Shown: positions 1 through 9,824, numbered from the stretch's first letter. The stretch is 64,000 bases of DNA from JAGXQV01 sp964505475 (GCA_964505475.1 CAZDIJ010000002.1:41743-105742); one strand, 5' to 3'. Notes: a model not told the origin generated them from the sequence alone. Numbers and translations: made by a program.

Positions 1-309
1 AAAATCGGGATTGCCGTCATCCAGCTTGAAAGCACGCTGAAAATTCTCCTCGGCCTGCGGAAATTCACGCAACTCCAGGTAGATCAGCCCCAACATATTG
101 TAGGCCGGCGCGTAACGGGGATCGGCTTTGACCGCTTCTTTCAATTCCTCCAGGGCAACGCCAAGCTGGCCACGGCTGAAATAGGCGGCGCCCAACTCCG
201 TGTGTATTTGCGCCCGCGAGCGGGTGTCGCTCTGGGTATCCGCGGCGAAGGCTGCGGACTGCCACATGAAAACAGTCAGGCTTACCAGAAAAATGAAGAT
301 CTTCTTCAC
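1..309 (-). CDS. pilW: Type IV pilus biogenesis TPR protein PilW/PilF, 5'-part only (partial at window edge)
   Basis: Only the first 103 codons are inside the window. The frame starts at a GTG that overlaps the rlmN stop as GTGA. It opens with a signal-peptide-like segment (two lysines, then a hydrophobic stretch ending in an Ala-rich cleavage region around residue 22), followed by TPR helices (ELGAAYFSRGQLGVALEELKEA; YNMLGLIYLELREFPQAEENFQRAF). PilW/PilF proteins are TPR proteins needed for type IV pilus stability or PilQ secretin assembly, and in betaproteobacteria they commonly follow rlmN directly, as here. No lipobox cysteine is obvious in the visible N-terminus, unlike many PilF lipoproteins. 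The family is fairly sure; the rest of the gene is not visible. Confidence 0.8.
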   Translation of the reverse strand, partial: MKKIFIFLVSLTVFMWQSAAFAADTQSDTRSRAQIHTELGAAYFSRGQLGVALEELKEAVKADPRYAPAYNMLGLIYLELREFPQAEENFQRAFKLDDGNPDF

Positions 310-1388
310 GCGGACACCTGCATGGCCGCATTCGAACGCCGCGTCTTGTCACGGACTTTCCCCGCCAACTGGCCGCATGCCGCGTCGATGTCGCCGCCGC
401 GGGTTTTGCGCGTGGTGACGACCAGATCGGCTTGCATCAGCGCCTCGGCAAAGCGCCGAATCGCATCGGCGCGGGAACGGCGGTAACCGGTCAGGGGAAA
501 CGGGTTGAAAGGGATCAAGTTGAATTTGCACGGCACCCCGCGCGTCAAGGCGATCAGTTCGCGCGCATGGGATAAGGTATCGTTGACTCCGTCGATCATG
601 ACATATTCGAAAGTTATGAAGTCGCGGGGCGCGCTTTCCACGTAACGGCCGCATGCCGCCATCAGCTCGCGCAACGGGTACTTGCGGTTGACCGGCACCA
701 ACACATCACGCAGCGCATCGTCCGGGGCGTGCAGCGAAACCGCCAGCGCCACCGGGCATTCCTCGCGCAACCGTTCCATCGCCGGCACGATGCCGGAAGT
801 GCTGACCGTGACCCGGCGCCGCGACAAACCGTAAGCATGGTCATCCAACATCAGGTTCAATGCCGACAGGGTATTGTCGTAATTCAGCAGCGGCTCGCCC
901 ATTCCCATCAGGACGACGTTGCCGATGGCGCGCTCGTTGCGCGGAGTGCAGCCCAGCGCCTTGTTAGCCCACCACAACTGTCCGACGATCTCCGCCACCG
1001 ACAAGTTGCGGTTGAAACCCTGCCGTCCGGTAGAACAAAAACTGCATTCCAGGGCGCAGCCGACCTGGGTGGAAATGCACAGGGTGCCGCGCTCGCCATC
1101 GGGGATGAACACGGTTTCCACGCCATTCCCCACCCCGACATCGAGCAGCCATTTGCGCGTGCCATCGGCGGATTGTTGTTCGCTGAGCAGGCATGGCGGC
1201 TCGATCACCGACGACGCCCCCAGCTTTTCCCGCAACGACTTCGCCAGGTCGCTCATGTTGGCGAAATCGCTTTCGCCGAACTGGTGTATCCAGCGCAACA
1301 ATTGCTTGGCACGAAAAGGCTTCTCGCCAATTTCCTGAAAATAGGCGAGTAGCCCTTGCTGATCGAAGTCGAGCAGGTTAACCGGCAT
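306..1388 (-). CDS. rlmN: Dual-specificity 23S rRNA m2A2503 / tRNA m2A37 methyltransferase (radical SAM)
   Basis: A 360-aa radical-SAM enzyme that methylates C2 of A2503 in 23S rRNA and, in related enzymes, A37 of some tRNAs. The iron-sulfur cluster motif CxxxCxxC is visible as C111, C115 and C118 (QVGCALECSFCSTGRQGF). The second catalytic cysteine that forms the protein-RNA adduct lies in the C-terminal motif RGGDIDAACGQLAGK. The GEPLLNYDN and SLHAPDD motifs typical of RlmN are present. Length matches the family (E. coli 384 aa). The start overlaps the ndk stop as TAATG and the stop overlaps the pilW GTG start, so the three genes are very likely one coupled transcription unit. Confidence 0.96.
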   Translation of the reverse strand: MPVNLLDFDQQGLLAYFQEIGEKPFRAKQLLRWIHQFGESDFANMSDLAKSLREKLGASSVIEPPCLLSEQQSADGTRKWLLDVGVGNGVETVFIPDGERGTLCISTQVGCALECSFCSTGRQGFNRNLSVAEIVGQLWWANKALGCTPRNERAIGNVVLMGMGEPLLNYDNTLSALNLMLDDHAYGLSRRRVTVSTSGIVPAMERLREECPVALAVSLHAPDDALRDVLVPVNRKYPLRELMAACGRYVESAPRDFITFEYVMIDGVNDTLSHARELIALTRGVPCKFNLIPFNPFPLTGYRRSRADAIRRFAEALMQADLVVTTRKTRGGDIDAACGQLAGKVRDKTRRSNAAMQVSA

Positions 1389-1813
1389 TAGCGGTTGTAA
1401 ACTTCCATGGAAGGGAAGAAATAGGCGATTTCCACCTTGGCGGTATCCGTCCCATCGGAACCATGCACGGCATTGGCGTCGATGCTTTCGGCGAAATCGG
1501 CGCGAATCGTACCTTTTTCGGCTTTCTTCGGGTCGGTGGCGCCCATCAGTTCGCGGTTCTTGGTAATTGCGTTTTCGCCTTCCAGCACTTGGATCATGAC
1601 TGGGCCAGACACCATGAAATCAACCAAATCCTTGAAAAAAGGCCGTTCGCGGTGAACCGCGTAAAAGCCTTCCGCTTCGCCGCGAGACAAATGCTTCATG
1701 CGCGAAGCCACGATCTTCAGGCCATTGGTTTCAAAACGGGAATAGATCTTACCGATTACATTCTTGGCGACAGCATCCGGTTTAATGATGGAAAGAGTAC
1801 GTTCGACAGCCAT
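1388..1813 (-). CDS. ndk: Nucleoside diphosphate kinase
   Basis: A 141-aa protein with the complete Ndk fold. It transfers the gamma-phosphate from ATP to NDPs through a phosphohistidine. The active-site motif NAVHGSD puts the catalytic histidine at H117. The N-terminal ERTLSIIKPDAV motif and the GPVMIQVLEGENAI segment are also typical. It is first in the ndk-rlmN-pilW run. About 100 bp separates it from ftsB upstream, and this gap holds only a weak imperfect hairpin. Confidence 0.97.
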   Translation of the reverse strand: MAVERTLSIIKPDAVAKNVIGKIYSRFETNGLKIVASRMKHLSRGEAEGFYAVHRERPFFKDLVDFMVSGPVMIQVLEGENAITKNRELMGATDPKKAEKGTIRADFAESIDANAVHGSDGTDTAKVEIAYFFPSMEVYNR

Positions 1814-1914
1814 TTACAATAATCTCCGTTGAGGTTTAATTAATTCGGCAAAATAACATGTTGAGGCTATAAAATAAAGCCGGTTTCTTTTATTTCAATG
1901 GCAACAGCCTGAAA

Positions 1915-2223
1915 TCACTTTGGTTTTTCATCAGGTTTGGGGATTGGCCGATTTTCTTCCAGAACCTGAAAGAAAATTTCGTCGCGCTTGACCATCCCCA
2001 ATTCGCTGCGCGCCCGCTCCTCGATGGCCTCGTACCCCTGTTTGAGGTCACGCACATCGGCATCGAGCGAGGCATTCCGCGCCTTGAGCTTTTGGCTGAT
2101 CTCCTTCTGCTTGGCGAGTTCCCGGTCTACTTCCCAAACCCGAAGCCAACTCCCCTTACCCAGCCACAACGGATACTGTAAAGCGAGAATGAGCGTTACC
2201 AGAAGTAAAGTCAGCCAGCGCAT
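1915..2223 (-). CDS. ftsB: Cell division protein FtsB
   Basis: A 102-aa bitopic membrane protein. It has one N-terminal transmembrane helix (about residues 3-21, LTLLLVTLILALQYPLWLG), then a coiled coil (about 30-70, rich in E/K/L/R heptads), then the conserved SELGMVKRDEIFFQVLE segment. FtsB joins FtsL and FtsQ in the divisome. The start lies one base after the eno stop, the usual ftsB-eno coupling in proteobacteria. It is the last gene of the pyrG-kdsA-eno-ftsB unit. Confidence 0.93.
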   Translation of the reverse strand: MRWLTLLLVTLILALQYPLWLGKGSWLRVWEVDRELAKQKEISQKLKARNASLDADVRDLKQGYEAIEERARSELGMVKRDEIFFQVLEENRPIPKPDEKPK

Positions 2224-2224
2224 T

Positions 2225-3508
<1,284 letters not shown>

Positions 3509-3530
3509 TTTTTATCCTTGAAATGAAATC

Positions 3531-4367
3531 TTACAAATTATGCTCGGCGAAACCCTTGCGCTTCACCAAGCCATCCAACTCGATCAGTGTTTCCAGCAGC
3601 TCGCGCATCCGCCCCAAAGGCCAAGCGTTGGGGCCGTCCGACAAAGCCACGGCGGGATCGGGATGGGTCTCCATGAACAAACCCGAAATGCCGCCGGCAA
3701 CCGCCGCGCGCGCCAGCACCGGCACGAATTCGCGCTGCCCGCCGCTTTTGTCGCCTTGCCCTCCCGGCAATTGCACCGAATGGGTGGCGTCGAAAACCAC
3801 CGGGCAACCGGTTTCACGCATCACCATCAGCGAACGCATATCGGAAACCAGATTGTTGTAGCCGAAAGAGGCGCCGCGCTCGCAAACCATGATGTTGTCC
3901 GCACCGCTGGCATGGCGTGCCTTGTCCACCACCTGCTTCATGTCCCACGGCGCCAGGAATTGCCCTTTTTTGATATTCACCGGCTTGCCGGCGCTTGCCG
4001 CCGCCTGGATGAAATCGGTCTGGCGGCACAAAAACGCCGGGGTTTGCAACACATCCACCACCGCCGCCGCCAGCGGAATTTCCTCCGTGGTATGAATATC
4101 CGTCAGAACCGGCACGCCGACTTGCGTCCTGACGTCGCCGAGAATGTTCAGCCCTTCTTCTATTCCCGTGCCGCGAAACGACTTTATCGAACTTCTGTTG
4201 GCTTTATCGTAGGAAGATTTGTAAATGAATGGGATACCCAGTTCGGCGCAAATCTCTTTCAGCGTTCCCGCCGTATCGAAGGCGAGCTGCCGCGATTCGA
4301 TCACGCACGGCCCGGCAATCAGGAATAACGGCTTATCCAGCCCGGCTTCAAAATGACAAAGTTTCAC
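3531..4367 (-). CDS. kdsA: 3-deoxy-D-manno-octulosonate 8-phosphate (KDO8P) synthase
   Basis: A 278-aa enzyme condensing phosphoenolpyruvate with arabinose 5-phosphate for the KDO of lipopolysaccharide. Motifs include DKANRSSIKSFRGTG (PEP/A5P binding), CERGASFGYNNLVSDMRSL and FDATHSVQLPGG. The N-terminal motif is IAGPCVIES with Cys at residue 21, where the E. coli enzyme has Asn. That Cys is the mark of the metal-dependent class of KDO8P synthases, so this enzyme is probably metal-dependent. It lies between pyrG and eno, the common proteobacterial order. Confidence 0.96.
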   Translation of the reverse strand: MKLCHFEAGLDKPLFLIAGPCVIESRQLAFDTAGTLKEICAELGIPFIYKSSYDKANRSSIKSFRGTGIEEGLNILGDVRTQVGVPVLTDIHTTEEIPLAAAVVDVLQTPAFLCRQTDFIQAAASAGKPVNIKKGQFLAPWDMKQVVDKARHASGADNIMVCERGASFGYNNLVSDMRSLMVMRETGCPVVFDATHSVQLPGGQGDKSGGQREFVPVLARAAVAGGISGLFMETHPDPAVALSDGPNAWPLGRMRELLETLIELDGLVKRKGFAEHNL

Positions 4368-4376
4368 GTATCGCTT

Positions 4377-5999
4377 TCAGTTTGCGTGTTTCAGCGCCGC
4401 TTCGACGAAAGCCTTGAACAAGGGATGGCCGTCGCGCGGCGTCGAGGTGAACTCAGGGTGGAACTGGCAACCGACGAACCAGGGGTGTCCTGGCAACTCC
4501 ACCATTTCGCACAGCTCCTCGTTCGGCGACTTGCCGCTCACGCACAGGCCGGCCTGCTCCAACTGCGGCAAATAACCGTTGTTCACCTCATAACGGTGGC
4601 GGTGGCGCTCAATAATCATTTCCGTGCCGTAGACCTGGCGCGCCAGCGTATTTTCGCCCAGATGGCAAGCCTGCCCGCCGAGCCGCATGGTGCCGCCCAG
4701 ATCGGACTCGGCCGTGCGGGTTTCGATTTTTCCATCGCGGTTCTGCCACTCGCTAATCAGCGCCACCACGGGATACGGCGTGTCGGGATCGAACTCGGTG
4801 CTATGCGCTCCCGGCATGCTGGCCATGTTGCGGGCGTACTCGATCACGGCCAATTGCATGCCCAGGCAGATGCCGAGATAAGGCACTTTGTTCTCGCGCG
4901 CATAGCGGATTGCCTGAATTTTTCCCTCGACGCCGCGCTTGCCGAAGCCTCCCGGCACCAGAATCGCGTGCATTTTTTCGAGGCTCGCCACCCCATTGGT
5001 TTCCAGCGATTCCGAATCAATGTAATGGATGTTGATTTTGCTGCGGGTATGAATACCCGCGTGGATCAGCGACTCGGACAAGGATTTGTATGACTCGGTC
5101 AAATCCACGTATTTACCGACGAAGGCGATGTCCACGAAAAACTGGGGATGCTCCAGCCGATACACCAGATCGCGCCATACCGAAAGATCGGCCGCCTTGG
5201 CGAGTATGCCCAACTTGTGGCAGACGATCTCGTCCAGCATTTGGTCGTGGAATAACGCGGGTATCTTGTAGATGGAATCCACATCCACCGCCGAAATCAC
5301 CGCCTCCTCGGAAACATTGGTGAACAACGCGATCTTGCGCCGCTCCCCCTCGGGCAGCGGGCGGTCGGAGCGGCACATCAGCACGTCCGGCTGGATGCCG
5401 ATCTCGCGCAATTCCTTGACCGAATGCTGGGTCGGCTTGGTTTTGATCTCCCCGGCCGAAGCGATATAAGGCACCAGGGTCAAATGGATATAGCAGACGT
5501 TGTTGCGCCCGAGCTGGACGCCCATCTGACGGATAGCTTCAAGAAACGGCAAGGACTCGATATCGCCCACCGTACCGCCGATTTCCACGATCGCCACCTC
5601 GGCGTCGCCGGCGCCGGCGCGGATGAAATTCTTGATTTCGTCGGTGATATGGGGAATGACCTGAACCGTCCCTCCCAGATAGTCGCCGCGCCGCTCTTTC
5701 TTGATGACGCTTTCGTAGATCTGGCCGGTGGTGAAGTTGTTGCGCTTGGTCATCTTCGCCTTGACGAAGCGCTCGTAATGACCGAGATCCAAGTCGGTTT
5801 CCGCGCCATCCTCGGTAACGAACACCTCACCATGCTGGAAGGGACTCATGGTGCCGGGATCGACGTTGATGTAGGGGTCGAGCTTGAGCATGGTCAGCTT
5901 GATCCCGCGGCTTTCCAGGATGGTGGCCAAGGATGCGCCAGCGATACCTTTGCCGAGTGAGGAAACCACGCCGCCCGTGATAAAAATATATTTTGTCAT
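4377..5999 (-). CDS. pyrG: CTP synthase (glutamine-hydrolysing)
   Basis: A 540-aa enzyme making CTP from UTP, ATP and glutamine. The N-terminal synthetase domain opens with KYIFITGGVVSSLGKGI and has the Mg/ATP segment DPYINVDPGTMSPF. The C-terminal class-I glutamine amidotransferase domain has the nucleophile elbow LGICLGMQLAV (Cys near residue 380) and the His-Glu pair in CQFHPEFTSTP. It is first in the pyrG-kdsA-eno-ftsB unit and has a good sigma-70 promoter upstream (6032-6060). Confidence 0.98.
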   Translation of the reverse strand: MTKYIFITGGVVSSLGKGIAGASLATILESRGIKLTMLKLDPYINVDPGTMSPFQHGEVFVTEDGAETDLDLGHYERFVKAKMTKRNNFTTGQIYESVIKKERRGDYLGGTVQVIPHITDEIKNFIRAGAGDAEVAIVEIGGTVGDIESLPFLEAIRQMGVQLGRNNVCYIHLTLVPYIASAGEIKTKPTQHSVKELREIGIQPDVLMCRSDRPLPEGERRKIALFTNVSEEAVISAVDVDSIYKIPALFHDQMLDEIVCHKLGILAKAADLSVWRDLVYRLEHPQFFVDIAFVGKYVDLTESYKSLSESLIHAGIHTRSKINIHYIDSESLETNGVASLEKMHAILVPGGFGKRGVEGKIQAIRYARENKVPYLGICLGMQLAVIEYARNMASMPGAHSTEFDPDTPYPVVALISEWQNRDGKIETRTAESDLGGTMRLGGQACHLGENTLARQVYGTEMIIERHRHRYEVNNGYLPQLEQAGLCVSGKSPNEELCEMVELPGHPWFVGCQFHPEFTSTPRDGHPLFKAFVEAALKHAN

Positions 6000-6031
6000 T
6001 GAAGAGGGAATGAGGCACGAGACGGGAGCCT

Positions 6032-6060
6032 ATTTTAGCTTAAAGCCCGCCATATCACAA
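6032..6060 (-). promoter_or_regulatory. Predicted sigma-70 promoter of pyrG-kdsA-eno-ftsB
   Basis: On the minus strand, TTGTGA (-35, complement of 6055-6060) and TAAAAT (-10, complement of 6032-6037) are separated by exactly 17 bases, about 30 bp upstream of the pyrG start. The match to the vegetative consensus is good, but this is read by eye only. Confidence 0.55.
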
Positions 6061-6122
6061 ATCCATACCGATGATCGCGGCACGTATTTTTGGCTTCTCG
6101 GTTGGCGCCGGACAAAAATATC

Positions 6123-6151
6123 TTGCAAATAACCCCGGATCGCAGAATAAT
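6123..6151 (+). promoter_or_regulatory. Predicted sigma-70 promoter of feoAB
   Basis: TTGCAA (6123-6128) and AATAAT (6146-6151) with a 17-base spacer, 44 bases upstream of the feoA ATG. A Fur-like inverted repeat starts at the -10 box, which is how an iron-repressed promoter would look. Confidence 0.5.
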
Positions 6152-6168
6152 TAAGAACAATTCTCAAA
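6150..6168. promoter_or_regulatory. Possible Fur operator upstream of feoAB
   Basis: An imperfect inverted repeat centred on 6159 (arms AAGAAC and ATTCTCAA) overlaps the downstream edge of the predicted -10 box. It matches the 19-bp E. coli Fur consensus at only about half the positions. Its support comes mainly from position and from feoAB being a classic Fur target. Confidence 0.35.
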
Positions 6169-6194
6169 GCCATTCTCCGCACCATCATACAATC

Positions 6195-6440
6195 ATGCTC
6201 AACACTGTTGACCTTACCGAACTAAAGCCTGGTGAAAGCGCCACCATCAACTCGGTGCATACCGACAGAAGCCTATATTACCGCCTTGCCGCGCTCGGAT
6301 TTCGGGTTGGCAAGCGCATCGAAGTCATTCGCCACGCGAAATTTTCCGGCCCCATGCAAGTCCGTATCGGGACGACCGACGTCATGCTGAGACGTAAGGA
6401 AGCAGAAAAGATAACTGTTCTGACCGCTCAGCCTGCATGA
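6195..6440 (+). CDS. feoA: Ferrous iron transport protein A (FeoA)
   Basis: An 81-aa SH3-like FeoA protein (DLTELKPGESATINSV ... YYRLAALGFRVGKRIEVI ... VRIGTTDVMLRRKEAEKITV). FeoA supports Fe2+ uptake by the membrane GTPase FeoB. The open frame extends upstream to 6090, but that N-terminal stretch is low-complexity and unlike FeoA. The ATG at 6195 begins exactly where family similarity starts, so it is chosen. The stop overlaps the feoB start as ATGA. Confidence 0.9.
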   Translation: MLNTVDLTELKPGESATINSVHTDRSLYYRLAALGFRVGKRIEVIRHAKFSGPMQVRIGTTDVMLRRKEAEKITVLTAQPA

Positions 6441-8224
6441 AGCGCATTGCCCTGCTGGGCATGCCGAACACCGGCAAATCGACATTCTTCAACCGCATCA
6501 CCGGCGCCTCCGCGCGCGTCGGCAACTGGCCGGGCGTAACGGTCGATTTGATGAGCGCGCGGCTGTTGCTCGGCGGCGACATGGTGGAACTGGTCGACCT
6601 GCCCGGAATTTACGACCTGCACGGATTTTCGGACGATGAACAGGTTGTGCGCCATTTCCTCGAAAACAACCAGGTCGATCTCGTCGCCATCATTCTCAAC
6701 ACCACCCAGATCGAGCGTCAACTAAGCCTTGCCTTGCAACTCAAGGCGCTGAATCTGCCCGGCGTCATGCTGCTCAATATGGTCGACGAGGCAAAAAAAT
6801 TCGGCATCACCGTCGATACTGGAAAAATGTCGTCACGGATCGGCATGCCGGTATGTCAGCTCAGCGCCAAATACGGCGGCGGCTTTCAGGAAGCCCAGCA
6901 AACGATTGTCGAAAAATTAGCCGTTAGCCGGCCGGTGCAGGTGGAGCGCTTGCGCGAAATGCTCGCTCCCGACGATCAGATCGAAACCAGCATGGAATCC
7001 ATCCTCAGGGAAGCCGTGCAAGTTCCCGCCCAGCTCTCGGATAACCTGACCAGCCGCCTGGATAAAGCCCTGCTTCACCCCTGGCTGGGGCTGCCACTAT
7101 TTTTCCTGGTCATGTACTTGCTCTTCCAGGCCATTTTCCTGTTCGGAAAACCCTTGCAGGATGGCGTCAACTGGCTGCTCGAAGCATTGCGCGGCAACGC
7201 GCTCGAACCGTTGCTCGCGCCGCTGCCGCCCTGGCTGAACGGTTTGCTGCTGGACGGCATTTATAACGGGGTCGGCACGGTCGCCACCTTCGTTCCGATT
7301 ATCATCCTGTTCTTCCTGTTCATGGCTGTGGTGGAAGATACCGGCTACCTGTCGCGCGCCGCCTTCCTGATGGATGCGCTGATGTCGCGCCTGGGGCTGG
7401 ACGGACGCAGCTTCGTGATGATGCTGCTCGGTTTCGGCTGCAACGTCCCGGCGCTGATGGGGACGCGGGTCATGCGCTCGCGTGCGTTGCGTCTGCTTTC
7501 CATGCTGATAATTCCGTTTTCGCTATGCTCGGCGCGTCTACAGGTATTCATTTTCATCACCGCCGCCATTTTCAGCCCCAAACACGCCCCGCTGGTGTTG
7601 TTCAGCTTGTACCTGTTCAGCTTTGCCGTCTCGCTGCTTACCGCCCTGCTGTTCAAGCGCCGCTTCGCCAACAACGAACCGTTCATTCTCGAACTGCCCC
7701 CCTACCGCCTGCCCACCCCCCGCCAAATGCTCTTGCGAGGCTGGCATGAAGTGCGGCACTTCCTCGACCGCGCCAGCAAGCTGATCGTCGCCGGCGTGGT
7801 GCTGGTCTGGATATTGACCCACTTCCCGCAAGGCGCGGCGGTCGGGAGCGGGGACACCTGGGCAGGCATGGTGGGAGACGCGCTGTCGCCCTTCCTCGAC
7901 CCGCTCGGCATCAATCAGCAACTGGCGCTCGCCCTGATTTTCGGCTTCGTCGCCAAGGAAATCGTGATCGGCTCGCTGGCGGTGATTTACGGGCTGGAAA
8001 GCGATGCCCTGACGGGCGCCATGGCACAGCAACTGGATTGGGTACAGGCATACAGCTTCATGCTGTTCACCCTGATCTACACGCCCTGCCTGTCGGCCAT
8101 CGCCACCTTGCGCAGCGAATCGAAAAGCTTGCCCTTTACCGCCTTCGCCATTTTCTGGCCATTGGCCGCGGCATGGCTGCTAAGCTTTATTTTTTACCAG
8201 AGCGCCCGCCTGCTAGGCTATTAG
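6437..8224 (+). CDS. feoB: Ferrous iron transporter FeoB (G-protein domain plus permease)
   Basis: A 595-aa Fe2+ transporter of the inner membrane. The N-terminal GTPase domain has G1 GMPNTGKST (residues 8-16), the switch segment GNWPGVTVD, G3 DLPGIYD, a G4-like NMVDE and G5 SAKYG. The permease part follows, with many hydrophobic helices and the Gate motif GFGCNVPALMGTR near residue 335. It is clearly shorter than E. coli FeoB (773 aa), mainly in the helical linker and C-terminus. Its last 38 bp overlap the 3' end of the convergent RNA methylase gene. Confidence 0.95.
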   Translation: MKRIALLGMPNTGKSTFFNRITGASARVGNWPGVTVDLMSARLLLGGDMVELVDLPGIYDLHGFSDDEQVVRHFLENNQVDLVAIILNTTQIERQLSLALQLKALNLPGVMLLNMVDEAKKFGITVDTGKMSSRIGMPVCQLSAKYGGGFQEAQQTIVEKLAVSRPVQVERLREMLAPDDQIETSMESILREAVQVPAQLSDNLTSRLDKALLHPWLGLPLFFLVMYLLFQAIFLFGKPLQDGVNWLLEALRGNALEPLLAPLPPWLNGLLLDGIYNGVGTVATFVPIIILFFLFMAVVEDTGYLSRAAFLMDALMSRLGLDGRSFVMMLLGFGCNVPALMGTRVMRSRALRLLSMLIIPFSLCSARLQVFIFITAAIFSPKHAPLVLFSLYLFSFAVSLLTALLFKRRFANNEPFILELPPYRLPTPRQMLLRGWHEVRHFLDRASKLIVAGVVLVWILTHFPQGAAVGSGDTWAGMVGDALSPFLDPLGINQQLALALIFGFVAKEIVIGSLAVIYGLESDALTGAMAQQLDWVQAYSFMLFTLIYTPCLSAIATLRSESKSLPFTAFAIFWPLAAAWLLSFIFYQSARLLGY

Positions 8225-8993
8225 CCATCTGTCGGACCCGCTCGAACAGGCAAACCGCCGCAGCAGCGCCGGCATTCAGCGACTCCATGCCGCCCGGCAT
8301 GGGAATTCGCACGACTTCATCGGCTTCTTCCAACAGGCTGGCGGAAACTCCCGCCCCTTCGTTGCCGATGATGAAGGCCACCCTTCCCCTCAAATCGCTC
8401 TGAAAAAGGCTGATTTCCCCCTGTAACGCGGCGGCTAGCACCTTGCCTTGATACGCCCGCGCCACTCTGGGCAAATCCTGGCGTTCCAGCAAGGTCAGGA
8501 AGAAATGCGCCCCCATGCCGGCGCGCAGCACCTTGGGCGACCAGGCATCGGCGCAATCGGGTGACAGGTAAGCCGCTTCGCACCCCGCCGCCGCCGCGGA
8601 GCGCAATATCGACCCCAGGTTGCCGGGATCCTGGACGGCTTCCAGCAGCACGCAAGACCCGGTATTCGGCGCGGCAGGCCGGACAGGAACGGTAATGACG
8701 GCGGCGATCCCGGTAGCGCTTTCCACCGTGGAAATTTCATTGAACAGGCCGGATTCGAGAACCACCAGCCTGTCAGCGGATAATCCATGCGCCAGCCTTT
8801 GCACCTCGGCTTCATGCAAGGCTGGCCGGGAAACGGCAAGCATTTCGGGAACATGGCCTTGGCCGAGGTAGGCTTCGATCAGATGAATTCCGTCAAGCAG
8901 CGCCTTGCCTGATTTTCTGCGCTCCCGCGCCGAGGAGGCCAGCTTTTTCAACTGCTTGAACAGCGCATTTTCACGCGAGGAAACTTGTTTCAT
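8187..8993 (-). CDS. TrmH/SpoU-family RNA 2'-O-methyltransferase
   Basis: A 268-aa SPOUT-class methyltransferase. The three SpoU motifs are visible: LEAVQDPGNLGSILRSAAAAG (motif 1), FIIGNEGAGVS (motif 2) and IPMPGGMESLNAGAAAAVCLFE (motif 3). The N-terminal region resembles the SpoU substrate-binding domain (SSRENALFKQLKKLASSARERRKSGKA). It may act like RlmB (Gm2251 of 23S rRNA) or on another rRNA or tRNA site; the sequence alone does not decide the target. It directly abuts the upstream pentapeptide gene (no spacer) and overlaps feoB convergently by 38 bp. Confidence 0.9.
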   Translation of the reverse strand: MKQVSSRENALFKQLKKLASSARERRKSGKALLDGIHLIEAYLGQGHVPEMLAVSRPALHEAEVQRLAHGLSADRLVVLESGLFNEISTVESATGIAAVITVPVRPAAPNTGSCVLLEAVQDPGNLGSILRSAAAAGCEAAYLSPDCADAWSPKVLRAGMGAHFFLTLLERQDLPRVARAYQGKVLAAALQGEISLFQSDLRGRVAFIIGNEGAGVSASLLEEADEVVRIPMPGGMESLNAGAAAAVCLFERVRQMANSLAGGRSGKK

Positions 8994-9824
8994 TCAAAGA
9001 CACTGGCCGACCGAATTGGCGGCGCATATCTTCCCGTCCACCCATGTCGCCTCGCCAAGTTTGGCGCCGTCGAGCGTTGCGTCCGCGAGGTTGGCGTCGC
9101 GCAGATTGGCGCCGCTCAAATCCGCATCGCGCAGTTCGGCAAAATTCAGATTGGCGCCCGCCAAGTTGGCGCGCGCCAGGTTGGCCTGGTTCAGCGTGGC
9201 GTAGGAAAGCTCCGACTGCGCCAGATTGGCTGAAACCAGGCGGCTGCCGGTCAGGTCGGTGCTATTGAAATTGACGCGGCTCAAGTTGGCGCCGGAAAGA
9301 TCGCTGTTTCCCAGCAAAGTACCGCTTTTGTCGCACCCCTGCCAATTCACCTTGGGACCCGCCGCCGCTTCGCAGGAAGGAACGGGCGGCGTGATTTCCA
9401 ATTTGGGCGATTCGGCCGGAATCTGTATCTGCCACGCCACGAAGGTACCCAACGAAGCAACCGCGAGCATGGACAACATCACCCACAGCCATTTAAGCCA
9501 GCGGCTCGGCATCGCGCCATGGTCTCCCGGCTGCTGATGCGCCGCGGGGTCGGTTTCCCAGCGCTCGGCGGCCTTGACGCGCTCCTTCCGCCATTTTCTC
9601 GCCTCGTCATCAAGCGGCTCTTCGGTTTCCGTTTCGGACGGTTGCGGCATTTCCGGCATCAAGCCGGGAAAATCGCTCAACGGAAGCCAATTAGCCTGAT
9701 CTGGACTGATCTCGTCCGAGATCAGGATTTCCCCGCTGGAAATGGCTTGGACGATTTCCTTGAGCGGAAACTGTCCCAGCACGATAGTGCCATGCCTGAC
9801 AAACCACAGTTGATTGGAATTCAT
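8994..9824 (-). CDS. Membrane-anchored pentapeptide-repeat protein with GYF_2-like N-terminal domain
   Basis: A 276-aa protein of unknown role. The N-terminal part (about 1-55, LWFVRHGTIVLGQFPLKEIVQAISSGEI...DEISPDQANWLPLSDF) looks like a DUF4339/GYF_2 domain. Next come a charged linker, one transmembrane helix (about 107-132) and a C-terminal right-handed beta-helix of A(N/D)LxX pentapeptides (about 170-260: ANLSRVNFNSTDLTGSRLVSANL and so on). Several cysteines sit on either side of the repeats. The topology suggests the helix is periplasmic. The stop abuts the methylase start, so the two genes are probably co-transcribed; no function is claimed. Confidence 0.8.
   Translation of the reverse strand: MNSNQLWFVRHGTIVLGQFPLKEIVQAISSGEILISDEISPDQANWLPLSDFPGLMPEMPQPSETETEEPLDDEARKWRKERVKAAERWETDPAAHQQPGDHGAMPSRWLKWLWVMLSMLAVASLGTFVAWQIQIPAESPKLEITPPVPSCEAAAGPKVNWQGCDKSGTLLGNSDLSGANLSRVNFNSTDLTGSRLVSANLAQSELSYATLNQANLARANLAGANLNFAELRDADLSGANLRDANLADATLDGAKLGEATWVDGKICAANSVGQCL

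Noticed and set aside
1863..1895. Possible terminator between ftsB and ndk
   Set aside because: The AT-rich arms pair imperfectly (AAAATAAAG against CTTTTATTT) with a weak stem and no distinct T-run.
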